Assembly: GCA_946406115.1 (NCBI GenBank)
Contig: OX291543.1
Coordinates: forward strand, 36,172,815 to 36,236,814
Length of the DNA: 64,000 nucleotides
From: Apoda limacodes
Taxonomy: Eukaryota > Arthropoda > Insecta > Lepidoptera > Limacodidae
Reading direction: 5' to 3'
Shown here: one piece after another, positions 20,139 to 30,587 of the stretch
Numbering within the stretch: position 1 is the stretch's first letter
Layout: every line of letters starts with the position of its first letter
The notes under the pieces: model-generated
The model's input: the letters and a program-made list of their open reading frames with translations, nothing else
What the model was told of the DNA's origin: nothing
Databases searched by the model: none
Position numbers and translations under genes: made by a program

Positions 20139-21171
20139 TTTGGTCGATACCCTTCCACATACATGCTCATCAAAATTAGTTTTACAATTAAAAAAAGCAA
20201 GCAGTCATCACAAAAAAAGATTTTCCCATGATGATTAGTAGTTTGGGATCTAACCAATCGTTCCAAGTTTTTAATTAGACAGTAATGACTACGGGACTTA
20301 TTTTGCAAGAATAGAAGATTGACATGACGCTTTTTTCTATGTGTTGTTCTATACAATGGTCCAATTATTTTATTATTGGAATTCAAGCCGTAAACGTTGA
20401 CACTAAGTCTGTGATTATTTTTTTCAAATATTTTAATGTCCGAGAATGTCGCCGGAAATGCCATATTTTTGGTGTTAAGTACATCTTCGAAGTGAGGATA
20501 AGACGTAGTTCTGTCTGCGTTTGATTTAGCTGGGAACAATGCTGCAATTATACTCCACAAAAAACAAAAATTATCGTTATTTTTTACATTAATACAAGCT
20601 TTTTTATTTTTTACATATTTGAATACCGATTTAAATTAATTTCTAAATACAGGCTTTTTAAAAATGACCACCCACTGTCCTTCTCTTGGAATTCACTAAT
20701 TTTTTTGTTTATTTTTGACACAAGATCAGAATACAAGTGGTTAAAATTGTAATTTTGATGAATAATTACATTTTCTGTTGCAAAAGATTTAATTTCAATA
20801 TAGTCATTTTTCGGTAAAATGAACTCTCCAAAAAATTCAAAATTTACTTTTAAATTAACATGTTGTGCTAATTTAACATCGATAAGCTGTCGTACAGCAC
20901 GACGCAAAGGTATTCGAGATAAGAACGTGTGAGGTGTAAGCAGATACGAATTTGCTGAGCTGTTACTTGATGGCGACCTCGAGGCATTGCTAGTGGGGCA
21001 ATGCACCCTGTAACTAGAAATACGGTTTCTGAATGCTGAACTAATTTTTTCTACACATTCATTGATCTCAATAGCGCTATTATTCTTATGAATATTACTA
21101 CGAAGATGGGCAGAAAATATCCTACTCGAAACATCTTGTTCGCAAACAGTACAAAAAACTTTTTTACTCAT
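20139..21171 (-). pseudogene. Polymerase N-terminal region, split by frameshifts (Polinton 1)
   Basis: Two pieces precede the catalytic part. The 21171-20611 frame starts at an ATG and has a C2H2-like finger FCTVCEQDVSSRIFSAHLRS with a following HK, then ends near a KDSGWSFLKSLYLEINLN segment. The 20560-20045 frame carries MWSIIAALFP, NRLSVNVYGLNSNNKIIGPL-like strands and HVNLLFL with SHYCLIKNLERLV. The same order occurs in Polinton 2 (38781-38197 and 34618-34145), supporting one gene. Breaks lie near 20610 and 20180. The function of this N-terminal part is unknown; the finger suggests nucleic-acid or protein contact. Confidence 0.65.
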
Positions 21172-21513
21172 ATTTACATAGATCAGTAGTATGGCTCTTA
21201 GGAGTTGTCAGTGTGGTCATATATTTACTGTCGGAAAATCTAAATTTCTATAAACAAAAAAAACCAAATTTAAAAAAAGTATTCGTATTTTAAGCACATT
21301 AAGGAAGTTGTTAATAAAATGACTAATTTAGGTTATCTACTTTTTATCCCAGGAAAAAATTAGTAATTTATCTGGTATTATATGTAATCAAAATTATACT
21401 TCATATGTTACTAAAATTATTTGTATAATAAAAAAAACTAAGTACAGTATCTACCTATTTAGTTACTTTATTATTACTAATAAAAAAAATTTAGGAGCTA
21501 GTTTACAAAAGTT
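21172..21513. other. AT-rich gap, no gene seen
   Basis: Lies between the start of the polymerase gene and the 3' end of the spliced gene, both on the minus strand; it may hold the polymerase promoter. No motif is clear. Confidence 0.3.
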
Positions 21514-22682
21514 TCATTCTTTTTTATTAGAGTAAAACTTGCCTTCTTGGACAAACTTTAGCTTTGCTTTTCTGAGAAAAATTCTTAGTTCCTCCAAATC
21601 GGATGACGACGCTTGAAAGCGTAACGCAACTTGGGCTTTCTCCAAACGCTCTTTCCACCCAGTAGCAGCAATAACGTCTTTGGTGTTGTAAACTCTCAGC
21701 TCGATGAAAGTATCGCCGTCGAGTTCCGCGGTCCGACGCAGCACACCATCCGCCACTCGCCGGGTCAGAGACGACGTAAGCCCCTGCTGAGCGGCAGCAC
21801 GAGCAGACCGAGAAGCTTCAAGTTCGTCTTCACTGTCCGAAGACAGGAGTCTGTAGCTCGAGGACCGTTTTCGTGATGATTGCGGACAATGAGCGCTCAG
21901 CGATGCAGTCACAGTTCCTCGCGCCTTCCCTTCCACTTTCTTGCGCGGTTTTTTTACTTTTGGCTCTGCCTTAACAGAACTTGCTTCGATCCTGTGTATT
22001 AAAAATATAATAAGTCAATATTTATTTCCATAAAGAAATTATGTACTGCACGTACAGTATTCTTAATACTACCAGTAATAAATAGGCGTCAGTATTCTTA
22101 TTTAAAGTACTAATTTATGTTTAAAAATAAATTTTAATGTTATAAAAACAATGGCTTTACTATCCTCTTTAATCATTAGGGTTTGGTATTTAATTTGAAT
22201 ACAGTGAACTTAATAAGTAATGAAACTATTAAAAGCGTAAGACAAAATTAATCTCTTACAACACACCTTCAACAATCCGAATCTAGATACTTTGGACACT
22301 TGATATAAACACTTTTACTAATTACGTCTTTAATCCGAACATAATACAAAAAAAAAAAAGTGTGCAGTCAACAAGGCAAGTAAGATAAGTTCGGATTAAA
22401 TAGGTAGGAATAGTTGGTAGGAGTGTTTATATCAAGTGTCCCAAAGTATCTAGATTCGGATTATGGAGGGTGTGTTGTATGGGAGATATGACAAAACTAG
22501 AAATTCTGAGGTCAGCTTTTGGAGTTATAAAAAGATTTATGTAAATTACATTTTTCAACAAAAATAATTGAGTTTTCCATATTAAACTAACCTAGTCTCG
22601 CCGTCGTCTGAATCGGAAAAGGAAAAGCAGGTGGTTCCCTCTTTTCCAACCTTCCTCTTCTGTTTGAATTCAAACTCCGACC
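21514..22682 (-). CDS. Spliced acidic/basic nuclear-type protein, last two exons (join 22682-22592, 21991-21514)
   Basis: Minus strand. Acceptor TTGTTACAG opens exon A near 22682; donor ACTAG/GTTAGT closes it near 22592; acceptor AATACACAG opens exon B near 21991; stop at 21514. The frame is continuous across the join. Exon A encodes a Lys-rich then SFSDSDDGET stretch. Exon B has KVKKPRKK, SSDSEDELEASRSARAAAQQ and a C-terminal domain with DTFIELRVYNTKDVIAATGW. It is GC-richer than the Polinton genes. A 5' donor ATGTTC/GTAAGT sits near 23064 but its phase does not fit exon A directly, so upstream exons are unresolved. The C-terminal pattern weakly resembles the TIR gene of Polinton 2. Confidence 0.5.
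22257..22479. mobile_element. MITE-like inverted repeat in the intron of the spliced gene
   Basis: TACAACACACC at the left is mirrored by GGTGTGTTGTA at the right. Inside, AATCCGAATCTAGATACTTT is mirrored by AAAGTATCTAGATTCGGATT, followed by ACACTTGATATAAACACT and its inverse. The total is about 223 bp with arms of roughly 75 bp and no coding capacity. It lies in the intron between 22592 and 21991. Confidence 0.75.
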
Positions 22683-22689
22683 TGTAACA

Positions 22690-24400
22690 ATATAGTAGTT
22701 AGAAAGATCTTGACTTCTCATTATATTTATAGGCGTATTTACTTAAAATTGATTCGCATTATTTAGAAAAGTAACAAGAACAGGGCCTTTATTCAATTAC
22801 GAACAAATCATATGATTTCGAGATGATTTTGACCTACGCTGCCGCTTTACATCGTTAGTCTTTTCTTTCATGTTTCAGAACGTTAAGCCAAAGAGTAATG
22901 TAGATCATAATCACCTCGAAACAAGATGGATTTCACAGAGTTAAATATAAGCCTGTTATAAAATTAACATTACAGATTTATGTACAGATAATACTAAGTT
23001 TAAAACTTTAATTTAATATAAATAATTAAACAAACACACTGATTACTTCAAAGTTAAAACTTACGAACATAATTTTTGATGCTTTGATCCCTAGCTTGAA
23101 AATTAGAAGTTCACCAATATCAGCTTCACAGCTTGGTAGTTTAGCAGCACTTATTCACACCCAAGAGTGTTGGAAATTGTGTATATTTTTAACCGGAAAA
23201 TAAGGCTTAAAAAGGGAAAAGTCAGAGATCTGCAACCTTTTCTTACAGTTAACTATAATCAGAAGAAATTAAATCGTACACACTGGTACCCTACATAATC
23301 AGCTGACACCGAGCGAGAGCAAATTAGACTCCAAAAGAAAAGACCTTGGTTTTCTTAGTTCAAGAGTCAAGTAACATAAATTATAGTTTAACCTACAATA
23401 AAGTACTATGAAGTGTAGGTTAACTAAACTTATATTATTATAAACAGGTATTTACGTGCATACTAAATAAAGATTATTCAAGTTTTATACGCTTACTGTT
23501 ATACGTGTTTAGTACAAATATATTGTTAAGTCATCTAAATTTATAATATACCAATTAGGTTTTCTACCCCTTAAATTGTTTCAAGTCAGCAAAACGGCAT
23601 TCCCATAGAAAAGATTGAAGAATAAATATATTTAATTACTATTTTATTTTACATTAATAACAGAAATATGAAGTACAAAGAATATGCCGCTATTTGGTTT
23701 GGGGTTCAATGTTGAATATAAGAATGGTTCTACTCAGTGTCCGCGAATATAAATTACTTATATGTTATAATTAATTGTTTTGGCATACCTTATTTATGTT
23801 TGTAAAGAAAAATAAGATAAAGGTAAAACTAGTAAAATAAAAAGTCTTGTGCTTTAATGTTAAAACAAGTTACCTACTCGAATATATATTTTTCAATTAC
23901 CTTAATTACTTATAGTTTTTTAATTTTTAAACCTTAAAAGGCTCGCTTAAAAGTTTATGTTTGTTTTCTTAATCATATTATTTTGCTCTAAGTATATAGT
24001 ACCCAATAAAAATAACAAAACTAAACCATAAATAATTAAACAGGTACGTAAGGAACCCAAAGCAGATTATGCAGCTTAGATATCGTAACACAAAGAAAAG
24101 CCGCATTAATGTTTCTTTCCATAAGATTTGTAGAATAGGTAGCTACTTGGTTTACGCTGCACAGCAGTCACGTTTTGTTGGATATGCAATAAAACTGGGG
24201 ACTTAGAAGAAGGTTGGCGATGTCAAGTACGTTATCCTTTCCTGATGCCTTGTTTTGAAAAATATGACGTAAACGCCTTGTGTATAGAGCTAGTAGAAGG
24301 TTCGTCTGTATCTGTGTCAAAACATATTTTCTCTCCTATATCCTAATACGGAACGATACGGCCTAAACGCCTTGTGCATAGAGCTAGAAGAAGGTTGGTC
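22690..24400. other. Polinton 1 right internal region and subterminal repeats
   Basis: No long open frame. On minus a splice-donor-like GTAAGT follows ATGTTC near 23064. From about 24180 the motif CCAACCTTCTTCTAGCTCTA (in inverse) recurs about three times (24195-24215, 24287-24306, 24378-24400); one copy is also in the left terminus near 9260-9280. These look like subterminal repeats of Polinton 1. The stretch ends at the TTGGTC duplication of Polinton 2. Confidence 0.5.
24395..24400. repeat. Target-site duplication of Polinton 2, left copy
   Basis: TTGGTC immediately before terminal AGTAGAGGGG; the identical TTGGTC at 40429-40434 follows the right terminus CCCCTCTACT. Confidence 0.92.
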
Positions 24401-25260
24401 AGTAGAGGGGATTCGTTGGTTCTGGCGCACTTCCCCCCAACCTCAACCCCTCGCCTAAAAAAGCTCACCAACTTTTTTCTGCTTTGTACGACTCGCGCTT
24501 GACCACTCTCAAAACATCGCAATTTATCATCAAGTGTGATACTGAGGCTGGTTCTATTTCCTTCAAAAAAAAGCTATGGAGGTATGTGTTTTTTTGCTTT
24601 ATAATTCTTTATCTATATTTATTATATATTACAGACCCTCAAAACTATGTGTTTGTTTGAATGTCTATTACTTAACCAATTTTGTTTAGGTTTTCACTTT
24701 AGGCAAATTTTTGATTCAAATTATTATACAAATATGTTTTTAAAGCATAGGCTTATTTTATTACAGAATTCAACATTTAACGTAATGAAAGAAAACACGT
24801 TCAAGCATTACTACTACGCTACATCGGATGATGAGCAATCAACTGAGAAGGCCTTAGAAACAACAAAGCTCAAACGGTCTCGTCGAAATAGTATCGACTC
24901 ATTCTTTGAGGGGACCAATCAGAAGAAAAAGAAACTCAGCTCTACAGTGGCGAGATCTTCAAAAGATGGTATCCCTGGTGTCACATACTTGTCTACTAAT
25001 AATGATGATGGGGCTCATGCTACACATTTGATAAAAATTGAGGTGTATGACCTCATAAAATTGAAAAAAGTACCAGTAGATGAACATTGGAAACACTCAG
25101 AAGTGAGGATCAAATATTATACGGATACAAAAGATGAAAAATATGAGCAAACGAAGGGTATCATATTTGATATCACGAAGCAAATAGCAGAAACCAATAA
25201 CTGTAAAAAATACTTTTTTTAAAAGTAATCTCTAATAGCTAAATTAATTTATAAGAACCA
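24401..25260. repeat. Polinton 2 left terminal inverted repeat
   Basis: 860 bp matching the right TIR (39219-40428) in reverse complement, from AGTAGAGGGG to TTATAAGAACCA. Close to the end it has a single GACTCGCGCTTGACCACTCT unit where the right TIR has several, and it lacks about 400 bp found there between that unit and CAATTTATCATCAAG. Confidence 0.9.
24576..25222 (+). CDS. Spliced TIR gene, left copy (join 24576-24581, 24767-25222)
   Basis: A two-codon first exon ATGGAG is followed by donor GTATGT; an acceptor ATTTTATTACAG opens exon 2 at 24767 in phase, running to TAA at 25222 (about 154 residues). Alternatively an unspliced frame begins at 24647. The protein has TSDDEQSTEK, a basic KLKRSRRNS segment, a Lys run, and a C-terminal domain with THLIKIEVYDLIKLKKVPVD and HSEVRIKYYTD. 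The product is not recognised. Its place inside the TIR means two copies per element, and it points inward. The C-terminal domain weakly resembles that of the spliced gene of Polinton 1. Confidence 0.55.
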
Positions 25261-25515
25261 GCTTCAGTATTACTCGAAATCAACTTTGAATCAAATTGTA
25301 TCATGTTTGAGTTTTATTATAAATAAATGAATAAATGATATAAATAAAAAATATTTTTTTGTTTTTTAACCACTAATTACACAAACACACACATAAGAAA
25401 AAAACATTTTTTTATTTTAAAAAATTTTATTATCAAAAATTGTTTTAAACATATCATATAATAAAATATCATTACATAGAGTGTTATTACTAAAGTGGTT
25501 TACAAAATCAATCAT
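25261..25515. other. AT-rich gap inside left TIR boundary
   Basis: Between the converging TIR gene and protease gene. AATAAATAAATG near 25320 and ATAATAAAAT near 25460 (read on minus as ATTTTATTAT) are plausible poly(A) regions. No gene seen. Confidence 0.3.
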
Positions 25516-25869
25516 TCATTTACCATGAAACTTAAAATACAAATAAACAAGACAATATTCCCCACAAACAGTTGTAAAGTCATTTTGAACTCTTTTATTA
25601 TTGTAACTCCATATCTTAGTATTCTTATTTAAGAAATATAAATGATGTCTACTAGGTTTACGACCATAAGAATCAAAGTATTCACCTAATCCATTTTTAT
25701 TAATATGTATTCCCACCCAATGCGATCCAGGTTGATTGTCAACATCTAAATTACTAATGAGAAAAGCAGGTAGGTGCATGAGTACTGGTAATCTATTTGC
25801 AGCAAATACATTTAGTTTAATTTTCGGAGAAATTATCTTTAAACATTTTTGAATATCTAAAGTATTCAT
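25516..25869 (-). CDS. Adenain-like cysteine protease (Polinton 2)
   Basis: 117 residues. His in QPGSHWVGIHI, Asp in GEYFDSYG, Gln in RVQNDFTTVCGEYCLVY and the nucleophile Cys in the same motif: all four expected catalytic positions are present and the frame is intact. Expected to mature capsid proteins. It is the last gene of the minus-strand block, 74 bp after the capsid gene. Shorter at the N-terminus than the Polinton 1 protease. Confidence 0.85.
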   Translation of the reverse strand: MNTLDIQKCLKIISPKIKLNVFAANRLPVLMHLPAFLISNLDVDNQPGSHWVGIHINKNGLGEYFDSYGRKPSRHHLYFLNKNTKIWSYNNKRVQNDFTTVCGEYCLVYLYFKFHGK

Positions 25870-25943
25870 TTCAAAATGTTGATATTATGAATGTCAAAAG
25901 TATAATAAGTCCTTTCATTGAGTTCTAATTATTTATTATATTT

Positions 25944-27253
25944 TTAGCTACTGTAATCTACTGAAACATTACGATTTTTATCTATTTCAATAACATTATC
26001 AAATTCAGCATACACTATACAGTTTATTGTTTGTATGAGTGCTGCTTCAAAACGAACTTCCAGTCTTACGCTTCCATGTCTAATAAGATTCCAATGAGAC
26101 GTAGAACTAGCTGATAAGTCTGGAGTTAAATCAAATGCCATCAAACAATATCCATTTGCATATTGTTCCCTAGAAATAGCATTACCATCATTCAAAAAGT
26201 GAATACCTGACCCGGAAAATAGTGTATGGTAAGCTGTGGTAAATATATTGTTGTGAAACATTGGTTGTAAAGCTTTTGATGGTATTTGTTGGCCATCTAT
26301 ATACAAACTAAATGTATTTATTCCATAGTTTTCAAAGTTAAAAGGGTTTCTGTTAAAACTTCCATTAAAAGCAGCATTGTTTACAAAACCTATTATACAC
26401 CTTTTTGGAACTTGACCAATAAATATGTTATCAAGCGTTTTTCCCTGAACTCCTGAAGGTATTGTGAGCACTTTGACTTCAGCTCTGGTTATAGGATACT
26501 TAGCGGTCGTTGCACTTAAAACTTTTTGATGTGCTAATAATACACTTGGACTAATTTTTGCTCTTCGAACTATAAGTGTAGCGTCAGTAATAGTAACTTT
26601 CAGTTTAGCATCTGCACCAGCCATAAGATTAAAACTTTCTCTTGATCGTACTAGTTTAAGACTAATTTCAACACCATTTATCAGAAACTTTTCTTGATTA
26701 AACAAATCCCCATGCAAATGTCCTACCATTTCTACCTCTTTACTCTCACGTACAAATTGATTCCTTTTTTTAAATCCATCATTAGAATCATCTAGTGAAT
26801 TCATTTTTCCAGCTGTGTCTTCATACCATAGTCCACAAGTCAGATGAGATTGTTTAGCTGCTGGACCATAGTTTAATAAAGTTTCTATAAATGCCCTATA
26901 AGCATAAGTGTTGTTTGGTGGAGATACTAGTTTTTGATTTAAATACACATCGAGTTGATTGAACAGTGAGTGTAACCAGTTATTAGTTGGGGCTACTACT
27001 GTAGCAGCAGCTAAGTTGGTGCCATCTTGGTTTCGAATTTTAACTTTTAAATGTAGTAATGTATGAGACAAATCGATATAATCATCCCCCGTACCAGGAA
27101 TTTGAAATTCAATTGGTCCATCGTCTGTAAGGGATGATATAGGTTTGTAGTGTATCCATGTCCATTTTCAATACTTGTCTGAGTTGTTGGTAAAGCAAAT
27201 AAATCCAATTCCGATTTTATACATTCACATGAATGATTATGCAAGAATGACAT
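25944..27253 (-). pseudogene. Hexon-like major capsid protein, frameshifted (Polinton 2)
   Basis: Main frame 27071-25944 (375 residues) contains HTLLHLKVKIRNQDGT, VVAPTNNWLHSLFNQLDVYL and TYAYRAFIETLLNYGPAAKQ, typical of the Polinton/adenovirus-like double jelly-roll capsid. The N-terminus is in another frame, starting at the ATG at 27253 (SFLHNHSCECIKSELDLFAL); the shift lies near 27165. The expected gene is thus about 435 codons. The start is fixed by a TAATG overlap with the upstream gene (27251-27255). Forms the icosahedral shell in intact relatives. Confidence 0.82.
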
Positions 27254-27671
27254 TATTTGTTTGAAAATATATCTTTAGTATTTCTATTAATTTTATACTT
27301 TCTAGTTCTCAACTCTTTCAAAGCTGTTGACGGAATGGAATGAAACCGACGTTGACGTTTCGTTATATAACCTGATCCATTCATTAGTCTTTCAATTTTA
27401 TCATCTGCTCTTCGTTTTAAATTACTACTTACATCATTGGTTTCTGGCTTATCATATCGCTTAATAATCCCACTCCAGCATTAAGAGCCTCTTTACCAAT
27501 TACTCTTGCCCCACTTGATAATAAAGGTAGTACTGATCGAAACAGGCCTCCTAAAAAGCTTCCTATTCCATGACCACGTTGATGTGGTACACCTTTATAA
27601 ATTACACCAATTCCTGATCCTGCTTGGTGTGAATAATATTGCTCATAGGGACAAATACTGTTATTATGCAT
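27253..27671 (-). pseudogene. Membrane/core-type minor virion protein, frameshifted
   Basis: The first frame (27671-27429, 80 residues) has YEQYYSHQAGSGIGVIYKGV and a Gly-rich hydrophobic helix GSFLGGLFRSVLPLLSSGAR. The conserved continuation, in a different frame after about 27445, is very basic (KRRADDKIERLMNGSGYITK, KRQRRFHS) and ends at TAA 27253-27255. Glycine-rich hydrophobic plus basic tail resembles adenovirus pX/pVI-type proteins; this is inference. TAATG overlaps join it to the minor capsid gene before (27669-27673) and to the capsid gene after. Confidence 0.6.
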
Positions 27672-28432
27672 TATAATCGCTTAAAGTGTAGTTTAACATA
27701 TGCGGTCCCAAATTGAAATGGTATTTTATTACCAGTGTTTGTTCTTATATCTATTTCAATTGTATCAAATTCTCTTCGCATAACTGGTAAGTAGTGGGGT
27801 GGTGAAAATACATGCATCTTATAAGCACCATAGATATATTTCTCGGGGTCTAAAGGTATTATTCTTAACAATGGTGTCATAACATCTCCAACTATTTGCG
27901 GATCAATTATATCACAGTAAACAAATAATTGAGAAGGTAATTCTAAATGTAAATTGGGTGGGTATCTTCCAACATTTTTTGTTATTAAATTAGTTTTTGG
28001 TTCAAAGCCAAGTTGAATACTTAACTTTGATGATAACGTTAAAGATGATATATTTTTATCGTTAATTTGAACAGAGACCATCTGGGAAACTTTATCATAA
28101 TGAAAGCGACAGTTTTCTTTTAGGTTTAAGGCTTTTAAAATGTTATCAATATTATCATAATTGGTTGCAGGTATATGATTTTTATAAATAACTGATGATA
28201 TTGATTTATCCAAAGGTACTATCATTTTCTTAGTAATATACATTATATTTTCACCCTCTTGAACTGTAAACATACTACATGGGTATTGAAATTCTACAAC
28301 TCCAACAGACCACTGTCCTTCTAATTTTATAGGTTTTGGAAGTTTTGTTGAAAAATTTGTAGTGGTATTACTCGGAAAATATTCCATTGAACTATTACTG
28401 AGCAAAGTTAAATAAAAATCTTCCTTAATCAT
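27671..28432 (-). CDS. Putative minor capsid (penton, single jelly-roll) protein, Polinton 2
   Basis: About 253 residues from the ATG at 28432. I prefer this start over 28462 because it forms an ATGA overlap with the integrase stop (28429-28432). Begins MIKEDFYLTLLSNSS; beta-rich with WSVGVVEFQYPCSMFTV, LHLELPSQLFVYCDIIDPQI and a C-terminal IEIDIRTNTGNKIPFQFGTA followed by YVKLHF. Typical of Polinton penton-like proteins. Intact. It ends in a TAATG overlap with the next gene. Confidence 0.7.
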   Translation of the reverse strand: MIKEDFYLTLLSNSSMEYFPSNTTTNFSTKLPKPIKLEGQWSVGVVEFQYPCSMFTVQEGENIMYITKKMIVPLDKSISSVIYKNHIPATNYDNIDNILKALNLKENCRFHYDKVSQMVSVQINDKNISSLTLSSKLSIQLGFEPKTNLITKNVGRYPPNLHLELPSQLFVYCDIIDPQIVGDVMTPLLRIIPLDPEKYIYGAYKMHVFSPPHYLPVMRREFDTIEIDIRTNTGNKIPFQFGTAYVKLHFKRL

Positions 28433-29508
28433 ATTTTTTCTATATCTTTTAATGATACCCAAGTATTAAATTTGTTTGGATAACCTTTCCACTTCACTAG
28501 TACTTGCTTTCTATTTCCAAAATAACGAGTGTGGAGTATTTTATCTATTTTATGTGGGAGAGTGGGGTTGTATATTACTTTTTGTAATTCTTTTTCATAA
28601 AATGTACCTGTAATGGGTTCATTTTGAAGATCTTTTAACGTATAAACTACCAAAGGTGATCTTCTTATAACTGAAGTAATAACAAATATTTCATCACTCC
28701 AGTTGCTCTCGTATCCTTTTTGAAATGTGTGTTTATGTTTTGTTATCCTAACATAATCACCTTCTTTAAACCTGTTTAGAATAACCTTTTGCCCTTTATC
28801 TCTATCATATAAATTATTCCAAACAGTCATAATATTTTCTGAGTTAACATCTTTAGGACACATTTTTATACTTGAATGATAGCTATGATTATAAGAATAA
28901 ATCAAATCTTTTAAAATATCAACATATCTATATGTGTTATGATGTGTGAAATACCGCCACATTTTTGTCTTTAATGTTCTTTGAAAGCGTTCCACGATAC
29001 TAGCTTTTATATCAGGATTGTTAGTGGTGTAATAGTTTATACCTTTACTTTTAAAATATTTTTGCACATCCTTAGAAACAAATTCAGTTCCCTTATCTGA
29101 CTGAATGTGGTTAGGTAAGGATTTTGACTCATTAAATATACTTTCAAAGCATTCTTTTATAGTTATAGAGTTCTTTTTTTTAAACATCTAGCAAATGCAT
29201 ATTTACTAAATACATCAATAACACACAGAATATATTTAAAACCATCATTATATTCAGAATAAGTGCGCATATCACTTAAATCCACCTGCCCTCAAGTCAT
29301 TATAATTAGATAAAATGTACTTATTTCTAGGAAATCTATTTCTTACAGGTTTATGTAATGTGTAAGTTTCTTGTTCTTGCAACCAATTTTTCACTTGTTT
29401 TGCTGTCATTTTTCCCTTTAACGAGTTGATGAGTTTGTTAACACCTCCATATCCAGCAGGATGAGAAACATCATAGTAAATCTGATTTATTTCTAATAGG
29501 GGGTCCAT
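28429..29508 (-). pseudogene. Chromodomain integrase, frameshifted (Polinton 2)
   Basis: The N-terminal frame 29508-29272 has the pre-core region (DVSHPAGYGGVNKLINSLKG, KQVKNWLQEQETY). The C-terminal frame (to 28429) has IQSDKGTEFVSKDV with the second Asp, NPDIKASIVERFQRTLK with the catalytic Glu, FKEGDYVRITKHKHTFQKGY and the chromodomain RKQVLVKWKGYPNKFNTW. Between 29188 and 29290 the sequence with the first catalytic Asp is in a third frame, so two shifts flank it (one in an A-run near 29180). Unlike Polinton 1, a longer N-terminal region is present. Confidence 0.82.
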
Positions 29509-30278
29509 TTTTCCCAGTCTATTTTTTTCTTGATTTTGTTAAAATGAGTCTTAGTAGGAGTAAAACTATTATCTGATTGCAATTTGTTAAGTGGAATTTC
29601 TTCTTTTATATCACCTAAGTAAAGTTTATTAATATATTCTAGTCTTTTTGGATTTCCAATATAAGTTAATGGTATTTTAATTTCTTTTAATGCTGATGCA
29701 AACTCTTGCCACCCAATTGGATCACTGTGTTTAAGTGGTCTTAGTGTATCATTCACCAGGTCTATAATGTTACTCCCTGGTATTTTCATATTATTGATAC
29801 TAACAGTTCCATTGGTATCCCAATCTACCTTATTTTTATTTGAAAAAATTGATTCTATTAGTAATTCACCTCGTTTTATATACGTCTTAGGAATCAATTT
29901 CAAGAGTTGTTGCTTTGAATAAAATGGGGTTAAGTCAGTATCATTTATGGTTTTTGATTTTATGTTTGATACCTGCTCAGTGTCAAGGACTGTTTCCTTA
30001 ATGACATCAGTATCTTTATAATTAGGCGAACTTTCTGTTTTGGTTATAATTGGTATTTGATATGGTCGTCGTTCTACTTCAGTAAAATGTAAATACCTTT
30101 GTAGTGTTTGTAAATACAAAATCCAATTTTCTCTATCTTCTACATTACTATTTAAAATATCTTTCATTTCACCATCTAAACGGGATAAAGTATTTAAAGC
30201 GCTTTGTGTTTCATTTTCCTTTTTAATTTTTTCTATCAAATTAGGTTCAATTAGAATCATTTTTTTAGCATGTTCCAT
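29493..30278 (-). CDS. Conserved Polinton protein of unknown function
   Basis: 261 residues. A hydrophilic N-terminal half with coiled-coil-like stretches (EHAKKMILIEPNLIEKIKKE), then TPFYSKQQLLKLIPKTYIKR, ELLIESIF, DLVNDTLRPLKHSDPIGWQE and a basic C-terminus KKKIDWEKWTPY. Of a type I associate with insect Polintons without known function. It sits between the small hydrophobic protein and the integrase and overlaps the integrase start by 16 bp. It may be the positional counterpart of 10283-11371 in Polinton 1, though similarity is weak by eye. Confidence 0.5.
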   Translation of the reverse strand: MEHAKKMILIEPNLIEKIKKENETQSALNTLSRLDGEMKDILNSNVEDRENWILYLQTLQRYLHFTEVERRPYQIPIITKTESSPNYKDTDVIKETVLDTEQVSNIKSKTINDTDLTPFYSKQQLLKLIPKTYIKRGELLIESIFSNKNKVDWDTNGTVSINNMKIPGSNIIDLVNDTLRPLKHSDPIGWQEFASALKEIKIPLTYIGNPKRLEYINKLYLGDIKEEIPLNKLQSDNSFTPTKTHFNKIKKKIDWEKWTPY

Positions 30279-30299
30279 TTTTTTGCTTTTATTTTCCTG

Positions 30300-30587
30300 C
30301 TAAGGTTTTAAAATTGAACTCACCAAGGCACTTAGAACAGATCCTAAAATAATAGGTAAAAAGGCACCACCCCTTTGAATAATTACGTTTTTTCTAAGTA
30401 GATTTCTTCCTTTACAAACCAACTTTCTCAATATATTTTTATATTTTTTTAATTTGTTTTTATCATTTTCCTTGATGGGTATTTTACCCTGTAATACGTT
30501 GTAAATACACTCACAAATAAAATTTATTTCTTCTTTACTACAAGATTTAAGTAAAGCTTTTCTATGTCTTGGTTTCAATACATGCAA
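30300..30587 (-). CDS. Small basic protein with C-terminal membrane segment
   Basis: 95 residues. Basic helical N-terminal part (LKPRHRKALLKSCSKEEINF) with KNKLKKYKNILRKL, then a Gly-Gly turn and hydrophobic tail AFLPIILGSVLSALVSSIL. The layout recalls small virion or membrane proteins of Polintons; function unknown. Its first codons and upstream region form the right half of a perfect palindrome (30541-30687), so the promoter region is an inverted copy of the coding start. Confidence 0.45.
   Translation of the reverse strand: MHVLKPRHRKALLKSCSKEEINFICECIYNVLQGKIPIKENDKNKLKKYKNILRKLVCKGRNLLRKNVIIQRGGAFLPIILGSVLSALVSSILKP

Noticed and set aside
23040..23090. ATGTTC/GTAAGT as first exon of the Polinton 1 spliced gene
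   Set aside because: Good donor, but phase does not match the next visible exon; kept only as a remark.
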